From: Xanthobacteraceae bacterium
Lineage (GTDB): Bacteria; Pseudomonadota; Alphaproteobacteria; Rhizobiales; Xanthobacteraceae
Reading direction: 5' to 3'
NCBI GenBank assembly: GCA_019745775.1
Contig: JAIESR010000135.1
Span: 1-42,034, forward strand
DNA length: 42,034 bases
Part shown: piece after piece, positions 24,455 through 33,271 of the stretch
Position numbering within the stretch: position 1 is the stretch's first letter
Layout: each line of letters begins with the position of its first letter
Position numbers and translations under genes: made by a program
Notes under the pieces: model-generated
What the model was told of the DNA's origin: nothing
What the model saw: the letters and a program-made list of their open reading frames with translations, nothing else
The model's database searches: none

Positions 24455-24527
24455 TTGCCCGTTCTGGTCAGGCTCCGACACGGCCCCTCAATTTACCCTG
24501 CTCCTTGGGGCTCTAAAAGGCCGCCTC
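24455..24527. repeat. 75-bp cassette-boundary repeat, copy 4
   Basis: This is the most diverged copy. It begins TTGCCCGTTCTGGTCAGG, has lost a few bases around CCGACACGG, and keeps the invariant 20-mer GCTCCTTGGGGCTCTAAAAG. Orientation is the same as the other three. Confidence 0.9.
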
Positions 24528-24751
24528 GGGGCTGTCCGCGTAGCCAGTGGCGTGATGGCGTCTCGCTGAGGCGCCCAAAATCGCGCTCGCGTCAGCCGAG
24601 GCGGCCGCCGATCGGCACGCGGCGAAACGTGGACGCGCCGAAGACAGTCGACCGCCGCCACCGCGCAACGGGTCCCTTCTCGCGAAGCGAGGGGGCGGCG
24701 GGTCTTTTGCTGCGCGGTTTGAAAGTGCGGTAAAGGCCCGGCCGTTGTTGT

Positions 24752-25021
24752 TCAGGTTTGCTGCCGCGTTTCGTATGTCCACCACGGCTCAGGCCCACGG
24801 TCCGGGTGCAACTTGAACATCCTTCGCTCATCGTTGGCCGCATCACATGCCCGGATGCCGATCCGCCGCACGCTTGCCTGATGGCGCTGGACCTGCCAGT
24901 CGAGAACAGACTGCACGCGCAGGACGCCCCATCCGTATCCAACCGCTTCAGCGGTTCGGCGAGGGTCGCCAAGTTTTTCTGGATCAGCTTGCAGGCTATG
25001 TGCGCATCGGCCCTGCCTTTC
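24752..25021 (-). pseudogene. Coding relic without a start codon
   Basis: One minus-strand frame is open for 90 codons and reads like real protein (for example VLDWQVQRHQASVRRIGIRA and LHPDRGPEPWWTYE, ending at TGA 24752), but it has no start codon. A second frame upstream is also protein-like (GRKGRADAHIACKLIQKNL) and switches near 24935, suggesting a frameshifted gene. I do not recognise the family. It follows the broken XRE regulator on the same strand. Confidence 0.35.
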
Positions 25022-25085
25022 CTACCAAATGTCGGTCAGCTGCGGTGCAGCTTGGCCGTTCGGCTTCGAGGAGGCACCGCCACCG

Positions 25086-25321
25086 CTACCGAGGGCGTCC
25101 GCGCGGCTTCTCCTCATCGAAAAACGACCCGAGCTTTACCCCAAGAGCCTTCCCAGTATGCCACAAGGTGACGACCGTGGGATTGCGCTGGCCCAATTCG
25201 AGACCGCTAACGTACGCGCGATCAACGCCCATGCGCTCGGAAGCTCGGCCTGCGAAAGGCCGGCCTCGATTCGTAGTCGCTTCACGTTCCGTCCCACCAG
25301 CTGCCGCACGTCTTCGGGCAT
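25086..25321 (-). pseudogene. Frameshifted XRE-family HTH regulator
   Basis: Two adjoining frames together give a complete small XRE regulator. The first (from ATG 25321) reads VRQLVGRNVKRLRIEAGLSQ then AEL. The second continues SERMGVDRAYVSGLELGQRN and ends GSFFDEEKPRGRPR at 25086. The break is near 25240-25250, between the first and second helices of the helix-turn-helix, and removes most of the domain. The intact form would be about 80 residues, usual for these DNA-binding proteins. Either it is a true pseudogene or the assembly has an indel. It may once have controlled the neighbouring relic. Confidence 0.75.
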
Positions 25322-25402
25322 GGACGCAATGGGGCAGGGCGTGCAATTAATTGCGACGCACTATAATGCACGCATGCTTATGCCGTTTAGGAGGGACCCT
25401 AA

Positions 25403-26677
25403 ATGCGTTCTGTTTCCTTGATCATTTTTGCCGTGTCAGCCGGGACGTTGGTCGCTGGTTTGGGCCCGCAGTTGCACGCTCAGCAAGCGAAGAGACCAGC
25501 CGCCGCGCTAATCGCTGATGAAATGGCGGGTCGAGCTGCCATGCAGGCCGGCAACGCCGCTCTTCAAAAGGGGCTGGCGGCGGGCAGTACGGTGGAGCAA
25601 GCTTGGGAAGAGGCGGCGCTGGCGGCGGGCCGTGCAGCATCGGAGGCGCAATTGGCTGCAGGTCGCACGCAAGCCGCGGCACGGCTAGCGGCGCAACAGG
25701 CCGAGGAGCAAGTACGCGCACAGGCACCGAAGGCACAGGCGGGGAAGCCAAATAAAATCAGGGTGGAAATGTCAGTGGCTGTGTCGGCGACGAATCCACC
25801 AACGATCACCGGTATGACAAATCTGCCTGACGGCACCGGCTTGAGAGGGAATCTGATTTCCGATCAGCCATGTGCGCCTAATTGCTATGCCGAGGCACAG
25901 ACCGTTGTGCAAAACGGCCGTTTCGTTGTTTCCTCCGAATCAATCCGGGGCAAAATAGCGGTAGGCCCTTACACTATCGAACTGATTACTTTGGGCGCCG
26001 CTCATCAGCCGGCGAGCGTTCAGTCGGTGATCGGACCCTCGGGTGAGCACCTAGATGGTCCATACGTCGTGACCCTCTCAAAGCAGGGGTACGCTCCACG
26101 TAGCGCCAATCCATCCGAGTTCGAGAAGGCCATGGGCTACCAAATTCGCTATGTCCAGAAAGTTGGTGCTGCGAGAGTTGGGCCTCCAGCGGCATCTTGG
26201 CGCAGGATCGAGGCCGACAACGGAGCGGTCTATGCGATTGACATGAACTCTATTTCACACAACACGAACGGTACTGCGCTCGCAATCACCTGCGTGGTCG
26301 AAAACGATACCTGTCCTCTATTGAACATGAGTCGATTCCATTTCGATTGCCGCGGTCATTATCAAGACCTCGATCGCCGGGGTCCCGTAATGCCTGCACC
26401 GCCCCGTTCCGTGGCAGGCCGGATGGCCGCTTTCGCGTGTGCCGGCGCCAAAGATACAAGGTTCAGAGATAACTCCGATCAGAGGCCGACTCCGGCGGAA
26501 TATTGTCAGGGCTTCCCGCGCGACGCGTGCGCGCGGATTACAGCAATGGTCAATGGTCAAGCGCCGATGCCACCTTGTCAACCAGGGTATGGATTAGTCG
26601 GAAGCGGCTACACGCGGGAGCAAATACGGGCATGCAGTGTCAGGGGAATATTGCCTGACGCGCAACAGGCACGATGA
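25403..26677 (+). CDS. Secreted Ala-rich protein of unknown function
   Basis: The 424-residue product has a signal peptide (residues 1-27, LIIFAVSAGTLVAGLGPQLHAQ). An Ala/Gln-rich helical stretch follows (about 30-115, AWEEAALAAGRAASEAQLAAG), then a globular C-terminal part with several Cys (CAPNC, CVVENDTC, FDCRG, CQGF, DACARI, CQPGY, RACS). The Cys pattern suggests disulfides in the periplasm or outside the cell. No family is recognised. The start has GGAGGG upstream. It is read opposite to both neighbouring operons, from a promoter in the 81 bp next to the XRE pseudogene, and looks like an independent island passenger. Confidence 0.7.
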   Translation: MRSVSLIIFAVSAGTLVAGLGPQLHAQQAKRPAAALIADEMAGRAAMQAGNAALQKGLAAGSTVEQAWEEAALAAGRAASEAQLAAGRTQAAARLAAQQAEEQVRAQAPKAQAGKPNKIRVEMSVAVSATNPPTITGMTNLPDGTGLRGNLISDQPCAPNCYAEAQTVVQNGRFVVSSESIRGKIAVGPYTIELITLGAAHQPASVQSVIGPSGEHLDGPYVVTLSKQGYAPRSANPSEFEKAMGYQIRYVQKVGAARVGPPAASWRRIEADNGAVYAIDMNSISHNTNGTALAITCVVENDTCPLLNMSRFHFDCRGHYQDLDRRGPVMPAPPRSVAGRMAAFACAGAKDTRFRDNSDQRPTPAEYCQGFPRDACARITAMVNGQAPMPPCQPGYGLVGSGYTREQIRACSVRGILPDAQQAR

Positions 26678-26747
26678 AGCAATCGCGCGATGGCTGTAGG
26701 AGTTGGCGATTAGATAGCTTCCGATTCGCCGTTAGCATGCGAACTGG

Positions 26748-28181
26748 CTAGGTGTCATCCACATCTTCAATTTCGGGTTCAATTGGTATCGGACCCTCTT
26801 CCTCGCGCTTTTCGCTCCTCCACAATTCTTCGAAACGCGCGTCGACCTGGGCCAGCCTACGAGTGACTCGGTTGAGCGGATCCGCCGCCACCGATGCGAA
26901 CCCCACCGGAATTTCCACGCTTTCGGAAAGGGCGACGGCGACGAGCATAAGCGTTGCGACCGCTGGGATGTGTATGACCTCGACGGCAGGACTGAGAAAG
27001 CCGGGCGGAGCTATATGGCCTTCGTCGAAGAGATTTCTAAAACGGTCGGGGTGGTCGCGACGAGATATCGTCGGACAGATAAGTTTCGTGCGGATGGAAA
27101 CCTTTCCAAACCTTCGCCGCAATGCGAACTTTATCGCGAGAATTGCCTCTTGGAGCTCGGGCGAGCAGCCCCAACCGGATCCCCCCGGGCGGTACCATAC
27201 GATCTCGCGCTCGCTTGACGCTTCGACCGACGCAGGTTTCGGAAGATTGTCGATGAGCTTCGCTAAAAAGTCGACGTTCCTGCGGATGTAAGAAGCGCCA
27301 ATGATGTTCTGCCGGTCTGGATTCTTCCTGTCGGGGTTGAGTGACAGCCATTTCGTAAGGTCAAACCGCGCGGTTCCGCTGTAAGCGTCGGTAACGGTGG
27401 TCTCGCCCGACAGCCCCGAAAACTCTGCAAGGGCGGCAGCCGACGCCTGTATCCAATTTAGCTTCCGGTAGGCGTCCAGCATTGCGGTAGCAAGTGGCCT
27501 GAACCGCAGTGCATCTTCGGCCTCGATGGCGATTAAGTTCGGGCGCAGGCGGGGCTCAGGATCGAAGACAAGATCCTCGTCCATCCGAAATACGAGCGAA
27601 CCAAAACGCTCGGGAATCGATTCCGACACAGAGTAGAGCGTGAAGCGATCTGGATTTGCCATCCGCCGCACCTTTCTCAGGTACTCCGCGAAATTGTCTT
27701 CGAACGCCTTCTTCGCATAGGATCCCGGTAGGTCCCGCGCCATCCCAGTTGGTCGGATATCGATCAGGTTTCGTGCTGATCGCGTGCGGTCCGGCTTAGC
27801 CATGTTCTTGCTTACGAGGTCGAACCACAGGCGCTCCACCCAGCTGTCGACCTCGACAACAAGCGGTATCGCGTCCTTCGGGCCGCGGAAGAGCTCATGA
27901 GCAGAGGGATGGAGCCGTGCGGTGTCGCCTTCCAGGACTACGAGTCCTGCGCTCGTCAGGTCGGCCATCACCATTTCAGTCTCTGCGGCACTGAAACCGA
28001 AATATGATGCCAGCCGGCGTACCGGCACGTCCTCACAGAGCTTGAGCGTGCGCAGGACAAACTCATCGACTACCGGCAGTCTACGATCTCGCATGACGTT
28101 AGCCCTGATCAGGAAACGCCGACAGGGGATGTTGAAGCCGAAGCTGCGGACCGTTGTTGGCCCTGGGATACTGCCCGCCAT
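26748..28181 (-). CDS. Winged-helix protein, partner of the NERD-kinase-helicase
   Basis: The 477-residue protein has an N-terminal winged-helix region (about residues 34-95: LPVVDEFVLRTLKLCEDVPV, then RRLASYFGFSAAETEMVMADLTSAGLVV). A long region of no family known to me follows, with SWVERLWFDLVSKNMAKPDR, RFTLYSVSESIPERFGSLVF and a basic stretch. The C-terminus is acidic (EEEGPIPIEPEIEDVDD). Its ATG at 28181 overlaps the helicase stop as TGATG, so the two are one operon and translation is coupled; a GTG at 28184 is an alternative. The tight coupling to a large NERD-kinase-helicase protein suggests it is a regulator or substrate-recognition subunit of a two-gene defence-type system. That role is inference. 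Confidence 0.7.
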   Translation of the reverse strand: MAGSIPGPTTVRSFGFNIPCRRFLIRANVMRDRRLPVVDEFVLRTLKLCEDVPVRRLASYFGFSAAETEMVMADLTSAGLVVLEGDTARLHPSAHELFRGPKDAIPLVVEVDSWVERLWFDLVSKNMAKPDRTRSARNLIDIRPTGMARDLPGSYAKKAFEDNFAEYLRKVRRMANPDRFTLYSVSESIPERFGSLVFRMDEDLVFDPEPRLRPNLIAIEAEDALRFRPLATAMLDAYRKLNWIQASAAALAEFSGLSGETTVTDAYSGTARFDLTKWLSLNPDRKNPDRQNIIGASYIRRNVDFLAKLIDNLPKPASVEASSEREIVWYRPGGSGWGCSPELQEAILAIKFALRRRFGKVSIRTKLICPTISRRDHPDRFRNLFDEGHIAPPGFLSPAVEVIHIPAVATLMLVAVALSESVEIPVGFASVAADPLNRVTRRLAQVDARFEELWRSEKREEEGPIPIEPEIEDVDDT

Positions 28182-29251
28182 CACATGGCGCCCGCTTTGA
28201 CTACGGCGACGTTTGGGCCGCCCGCTTCGATCTCATCGAGCACTTGCCGCATCGGCCACCGTTTTCCGACGTTGCCCCACATGCGGCGGGCGCCAACGAT
28301 AAAGAGCCGTTCCTTCGCCCGCGAAAGAGCGACGTTGCAGCGGTTTGGAATCCGCACGTGACCTTGATCGCGCTGGTCGTTGCAACGGACGAGCGAGACG
28401 ATGACGATAGTGTTTTCCTTGCCTTGGTAGGAATCGACTGTGTCGATGCGGACCATGTTCCGGAAGCGCACATCCCATGGGCGTCGCGAAAAGGATTCCT
28501 CTATTCTCGCCTTCTGTGCGCTGTACATACAGATAACGCCGATCGGCGTCTCGCTCTTGCCGGAGGCAAGCGCCTCGATGAGGTTCGCATCCGCTGCGAT
28601 GCGTTCGAGTAACCGCATGACGGCTTCGGCTTCGGCCTCGTTGCTGAAAGTCGTCTCATCCCATGGGGCGGGAATCTCTTTGTGGTCTGGTTCGTCGGAC
28701 GTGTCGACCCAGGTGACTGGCATCGCGAGCGGAGGAAGGAACTGCCGCGCGAACGCCGAATCTGCCTCGCGGTCGACTGAAGTCTTAAGCCGAACGCCGT
28801 GGGGTTCGTAAAAGATCTTGGATACCAAGTCGCAGATCGCAGGAGCCATCCGATACTGTTCTGTCAGGGTGCGCCCGTTGTTCCTCCCGTACTGGGACAG
28901 ATATGCACGCTCGAAGTCACTTCGCTCGAACTCGTCACGAGGCGTTTCAGGCATCTCAACTCGCAATGCCTGCAGCACGGCACGCTCTGTCATTGGCAGG
29001 AGCTGGCGGTGGTCCCCGACGAGCAGAACCCGTCGTCCAAGCTGGATTGGTACTGCAAGTTCTCCCGGTGTGCAGCGCGCAGCTTCATCGACAATGACCC
29101 AGTCGTACGTGCTCCGGTCCATGCGTATCTTCGTCTGGCCCACTCCCACACAAGTGGCTGTGACAATGGTTCGTGTCTTAGCCAAAAATTCCTCAAAATT
29201 GCGATAGGGCGAGGCTAGCGACGCCGACCACTCGCGCGAGAGTTCAACCAA
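28181..29251 (-). CDS. C-terminal half of SF1 helicase, frameshifted from the upstream gene
   Basis: This frame carries the second part of an SF1 (DNA2/UPF1-type) helicase: Walker B IVDEAARCTPGEL, motif III LLVGDHRQLLP, motif IV/V ICMYSAQKARIEE and DTVDSYQGKENTIVIVSLVR, and motif VI NVALSRAKERLFIVG. The Walker A motif is in the upstream frame (29266-32880). The frame is open upstream of its first ATG, reading FDLLSKHPDTSPSDLTKARQ, and joins the upstream frame at the T4 run near 29310-29313. It is therefore not an independent gene but the rest of one protein of about 1,560 residues. Either a 1-bp indel, a sequencing error or a -1 ribosomal shift at GCC-TTT-TCG separates them. Confidence 0.85.
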   Translation of the reverse strand: MVELSREWSASLASPYRNFEEFLAKTRTIVTATCVGVGQTKIRMDRSTYDWVIVDEAARCTPGELAVPIQLGRRVLLVGDHRQLLPMTERAVLQALRVEMPETPRDEFERSDFERAYLSQYGRNNGRTLTEQYRMAPAICDLVSKIFYEPHGVRLKTSVDREADSAFARQFLPPLAMPVTWVDTSDEPDHKEIPAPWDETTFSNEAEAEAVMRLLERIAADANLIEALASGKSETPIGVICMYSAQKARIEESFSRRPWDVRFRNMVRIDTVDSYQGKENTIVIVSLVRCNDQRDQGHVRIPNRCNVALSRAKERLFIVGARRMWGNVGKRWPMRQVLDEIEAGGPNVAVVKAGAM

Positions 29252-29265
29252 TTGTCTGGCTTTCG

Positions 29266-32200
29266 TTAAGTCTGACGGCGACGTATCGGGATGTTTCGAG
29301 AGCAGGTCGAAAAGGCCGCGTCGAGCTCGGCGTCAACACGCGCCGAATCGGCGGGACGTCCGAGGACCCGTTCCGCCGCCGCTGCAAACGCGGTCACTGC
29401 CGATCTCACCGCTGCGTCCCGCCTATGCCGTTCACGCCGCGACGACGATCTCGCACTGCGTTCGGCCTCGGCAAGCGTCTTGAGGCGCCGGACGCGCTCG
29501 CCGAGGTGCCGATCAATATCGACCGCGTCGGCGACGAAGGCCCGCTTTAAGCCGATAGCGCTTCCGAGACCGACAACGCGGTGCCGGAATGCGTTTTCGA
29601 AGCGCGACTGGACGCGTTCCTGAAGCGATGTGGTGTGATACGGACGAATTTTCTCGGTGATGCCTTTGGAGCCGATGCGCAGTAGGCTTGGCCGACGTCC
29701 CCCCAACTTTTTGAATAGGTCGAGCAGAGCCTCAATCGCGTTGTTTACCGCTTCGTGCGATTGGCTCGCTATCAAGATCTTCCGGGCTCCCTTTTCCGTC
29801 GTCAGCCAGTGCACAAGGGAGGCGATAAAGAGCGTCTTTCCGGTGCCAGGGGGCCCCTGCAAAAATCCAACCGGTCCGCGCGCGATCACGTGGCGAAATG
29901 CGTTTCGTTGACCGCGATTTAACCGGTATCGATCGAGTGTAGCATCGGAAACCTCGTCACCGATGTCGACGGCTTCGAGTGAAAGGTCCGGCTGGAAGTA
30001 GCCGATTAAACCCTCGATCGCCGCCTCGTCATCGAGGATACGGTCAACGGCCTTGGCTCGCCGGTCGAACGAAGACCGCGACCTTCGGTCGACGAGATTG
30101 ACACGGTCGCCGGGGACAAGCCGTCGGTCGGAATATTCGACAACCAATCTCTGCGCGTCGGTCTGCTCTAGATTCACTTCTCCAATCTTGCGGCCGTTGG
30201 GCAGTCTCACATCGACGGTTGTCCCCGTGTCGAAGTCAAAATCCTGTCCCCGTCTTTCGTAAGCATAAACTGCCGTAGGTCCCCCAGGGGGGCCGATCTC
30301 TTGGAGAATCTCCACCTCGGGCTGCAACGACGCTTCAAGCTCAAGGAGCTTCTGCCAGTAGCGAGGCACGTCAAGGGAACGTCCGGGCGCACCCTTTGCA
30401 GTGTCGCTGTCCGCCTCCGGTTGCGGACCTACGAGTTGAGATATGAACTCGAGCAAGGCCTCGAGACCCGCGTCGGGTCCCTCAGTTACCTCGATCAGCA
30501 GGTTCGCAGGAACACCGTGCTGCGAGGCTTGTGAAAGGCGAGTAAAGTTCGCCGGTACGTAGCGGATATCCGTGATCTGGCCCTTACGGACCTCGATAGT
30601 CAATTCGCGTTCGATGCCTGCGATCATGTATTCGACGGTCGCCGCATCGATTTTCCCGGTGCGTAGATAATACCGGCCGTTGTCAGGTTCGAATGGACCG
30701 CGGGCGGCGCCCTTGAAAGAGATTACGAGCTTGCGCGGCCGCGCGGCTTCGATTCGCGTCAAGGCGTTGCGAAGCACGACGGCGACCGGATCGAGCGTCC
30801 CCATGCGCGGCCTCGCCAACTCTTGGTCAAGCTCGGCAATTTCGGCGGCAAGGCTCCCATCGTCCAAGGCCATAAGCAGATCGCGCACGATCTTTGTCGT
30901 TCCATAGCGGTCAAGCTGTTCGTCAGTGAGTGCGTCGCGGTTGTCCGGGCACATCGCTGGTGTCCTGATGCGGCCGTCGCCCACATCGGTCATGTCGAAG
31001 AGGTCAAGTAGTCGAATGTCTCGTCCGTCGTCGCACACAATGATGTTCTTTGGCGCAATATCGCCGTGTGAATGCCCCATCGCGTGAATCGCGTTCACGC
31101 ACTGGACGATTCGCTCCGAAAGTCGCAGCGCGGATTCAGCATCCTTTGGTGGGGCATCGCTGAGCCGCATTCCCGGCTCGAACCGGTAGGCTACGAAGGG
31201 ACCGGTTGCTGAAAGCCCGGCGCGAATGTAGCGAGGGACGCCGGGCAACGGACTGCTAACGAGTCGTCCGACGCCGTCAAACAACCTTGTCATAGCGATA
31301 TCGCACGCGGCGCTGGTTCCGCGCCTGATGCTGGGCCAAGTTTTGACCGCGATTTCGTTGTTTTCGGCATCTCGACCGATGTAGATGTTGCCGCCTTCGA
31401 GTTTGCGCACCATCGGCCACAGGAAATAGGGCACATCGTCGGTTTCGAATCTGTCGATCAGCGTCTGGTCGACGGTGGACGTCTCGGAGCGGTCAACGAG
31501 TGCCGCAAAGCTATCCGCCATCTCACGAGCATCTGCGAATCGCGACGGCGCATCCCTCGCGGTCGCACGCGCGAACCATGCCGAGAGGTCCGGAATACCC
31601 GACGGTAACATCGCTGCCGCGGTCGCGGGGTCAGTCGGGGGCGAGCCACCGGTGAATATTCGGAAGACAAGCTGCCCGAGTGCGTATACGTCGCGCTGCT
31701 TGCTAGTACCTATAAGCGCCTTGTTCGCATCCTCGGGAAGCGCATCCGCATGGCCCCGCAATACCAATACCCAATTTCCGAGCGATTCTTCGTCGGGCAA
31801 CTGACAGGTCATTAGACCACCGAGTGCAACGCGTGTCGGAGATGCGGCCCAGACTGATCTTGGGCCGAGGTCGCGGTGCACGATGTCTTGCGCATGCAAC
31901 TCCGCTACGATTTCCATTGCTGAGGCGGCAGTCGTAACGCGATCGTCGACGTCGAGGTCGTCCGCTGCGCGTTCGAGGTAGCGATCGAGGGTAGTGAGGC
32001 CGGTAGTCAGGCGCCTGAGTTCGAAGTGTTGGGTTAAGATCTCGTACTTCTCGTCACCAACCGGAGGAAGGATGGCGTTGCGTTCTACGAGCGGGCTTCC
32101 CAGTTCGTGCAGACGACCGATCGCACGCAACTCTCGGCCAGCGATGAAACGCCGTCTATCCGGACTGTTGAGACCAGCAGGAAGTTTGTCGAACGCCCAG

Positions 32201-32880
32201 ATCCGAACTAGCGCCTTGAACCGAGCGTCGCTGATCTGTTCGGCGCGGTGCTCGCGCCAAATCCTGTTTGGATGGACTACGAAGTCCTCGTCGACAACTC
32301 GGTAACCGTCCCATTCAGCTTCCAGAGGGCCGAACATTTTCGGGTTCAGCGTTATCCGCTCGAAGTCCTGTTCGAGCGCAAAGGCTTTCCGAGAATGGAG
32401 CTTCTCCTTGGCCAGCAGATTCTTTCCAGAAGCGGTCGCGATCGAGGCTGCTTCTTGCAACGTCCAAACACTCGATTGCTCGGCCGTCGCGAGATTATGT
32501 TTCGTCGCGCTTCCTGTCAGCACGACCCGAAAGTCGACCAAGTAGGGGAACCCAGATATGTTGGCGCGTAGGAAGCTTTTGACCTTCCGTGCTTTCATGG
32601 CCAGCCCTTGTACGGGCGAGCGGAAACGGCGGCGGTTGAGGATCCATTGGTCGCCGTTGTGGGTCAGTTTGCCATTGAAGTCCTTGATCTCCAGAATCAG
32701 AACGCGGTCGTCCATGACGACCATTGCATCCATCTCGATCGGCAGTTCGCCTCGCGGGAAACACTGCAGCGACGCATATAGGAGCCAGTCCGGCGGGTAT
32801 GCTTGAGCGAGTGCGCCGATGCCTGGGATCTCGCGACGGTGAATACCCGCGCTACTTAGATATCGGACCCGAGTAACCAT
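29266..32880 (-). CDS. NERD nuclease-like / double kinase-like / SF1 helicase protein (N-terminal part)
   Basis: The 1,204-residue frame has an N-terminal NERD domain with the nuclease-type residues Asp51 and Glu64-x-Lys66 in MDAMVV and LILEIKDFNG. A first kinase-like domain (about 220-480) has VHRDLGPRSV but no DFG, so it is probably a pseudokinase. A second kinase-like domain (about 490-690) has EIAVKTW, HSHGDIAPKNIIV and LLDLFD in place of DFG, and may be active. A beta-rich region follows, and then the first half of an SF1 helicase with Walker A LQGPPGTGKTL at about 1006 and IASQSHEAVNNAIEALL. The frame ends 15 bp before the first ATG of the continuing frame. NERD, kinase and helicase domains occur in phage-defence proteins such as PglW of BREX, but this exact fusion is not one I can name. 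It heads a two-gene operon. Confidence 0.8.
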   Translation of the reverse strand: MVTRVRYLSSAGIHRREIPGIGALAQAYPPDWLLYASLQCFPRGELPIEMDAMVVMDDRVLILEIKDFNGKLTHNGDQWILNRRRFRSPVQGLAMKARKVKSFLRANISGFPYLVDFRVVLTGSATKHNLATAEQSSVWTLQEAASIATASGKNLLAKEKLHSRKAFALEQDFERITLNPKMFGPLEAEWDGYRVVDEDFVVHPNRIWREHRAEQISDARFKALVRIWAFDKLPAGLNSPDRRRFIAGRELRAIGRLHELGSPLVERNAILPPVGDEKYEILTQHFELRRLTTGLTTLDRYLERAADDLDVDDRVTTAASAMEIVAELHAQDIVHRDLGPRSVWAASPTRVALGGLMTCQLPDEESLGNWVLVLRGHADALPEDANKALIGTSKQRDVYALGQLVFRIFTGGSPPTDPATAAAMLPSGIPDLSAWFARATARDAPSRFADAREMADSFAALVDRSETSTVDQTLIDRFETDDVPYFLWPMVRKLEGGNIYIGRDAENNEIAVKTWPSIRRGTSAACDIAMTRLFDGVGRLVSSPLPGVPRYIRAGLSATGPFVAYRFEPGMRLSDAPPKDAESALRLSERIVQCVNAIHAMGHSHGDIAPKNIIVCDDGRDIRLLDLFDMTDVGDGRIRTPAMCPDNRDALTDEQLDRYGTTKIVRDLLMALDDGSLAAEIAELDQELARPRMGTLDPVAVVLRNALTRIEAARPRKLVISFKGAARGPFEPDNGRYYLRTGKIDAATVEYMIAGIERELTIEVRKGQITDIRYVPANFTRLSQASQHGVPANLLIEVTEGPDAGLEALLEFISQLVGPQPEADSDTAKGAPGRSLDVPRYWQKLLELEASLQPEVEILQEIGPPGGPTAVYAYERRGQDFDFDTGTTVDVRLPNGRKIGEVNLEQTDAQRLVVEYSDRRLVPGDRVNLVDRRSRSSFDRRAKAVDRILDDEAAIEGLIGYFQPDLSLEAVDIGDEVSDATLDRYRLNRGQRNAFRHVIARGPVGFLQGPPGTGKTLFIASLVHWLTTEKGARKILIASQSHEAVNNAIEALLDLFKKLGGRRPSLLRIGSKGITEKIRPYHTTSLQERVQSRFENAFRHRVVGLGSAIGLKRAFVADAVDIDRHLGERVRRLKTLAEAERSARSSSRRERHRRDAAVRSAVTAFAAAAERVLGRPADSARVDAELDAAFSTCSRNIPIRRRQT

Positions 32881-33271
32881 TTCTCACCGAGTGATTGCGA
32901 CCTTTGAGCTGGTTGATGATGCTCGCATAAAAAGATTTCGTCCCAAAGCTAGCGTTGGGGGGGCGCAAAAGCGGGGGCCATTTGAAATTCACTGAAAAAT
33001 AGCAACTCCGGGCCGCCGCGCGAATATGCACGATCTAGAACAGATTCGGCGCTTTTCGACGCATGTCAGGTTTGAATTTAAAATCCGAAAATCAAAGCCG
33101 TCCGGCCGGCGCTGACGAGCCAGCGATGACCGGTCAGCCGCAAACCGGCTGTTCGGTCTCTTGCTGCTTTCCCGTTTGAGCCTGACAAAGTCCTGGTAAC
33201 CCAGCGCCCCTTCCGGCACCCTAAACACCCCAACGGTCGTCGGGGTGTTTAGAAACTAGGGGGAGGGACGT
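32881..33271. other. Intergenic region before the small resolvase
   Basis: It holds divergent promoter space for the helicase operon and the resolvase, a C/G-rich tract near 32958, and the inverted repeat at 33221-33252. A minus-strand open frame of 79 codons here has no start signal and is not called. Confidence 0.5.
33221..33252. repeat. 11-bp perfect inverted repeat upstream of the resolvase
   Basis: CTAAACACCCC and GGGGTGTTTAG (33221-33231 and 33242-33252) are separated by 10 bases. It ends 19 bp before the resolvase GTG. It could be a recombinase binding/crossover site, an operator for the resolvase, or a hairpin in its leader. Confidence 0.8.

Noticed and set aside
13457-24527. CRISPR array from the four repeats.
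   Set aside because: Copies are kilobases apart, diverged, and separated by genes. No regular spacers and no cas genes.
32989-33228. 79-codon minus-strand frame upstream of the resolvase.
   Set aside because: It overlaps the inverted repeat, has no ribosome site and resembles no family.
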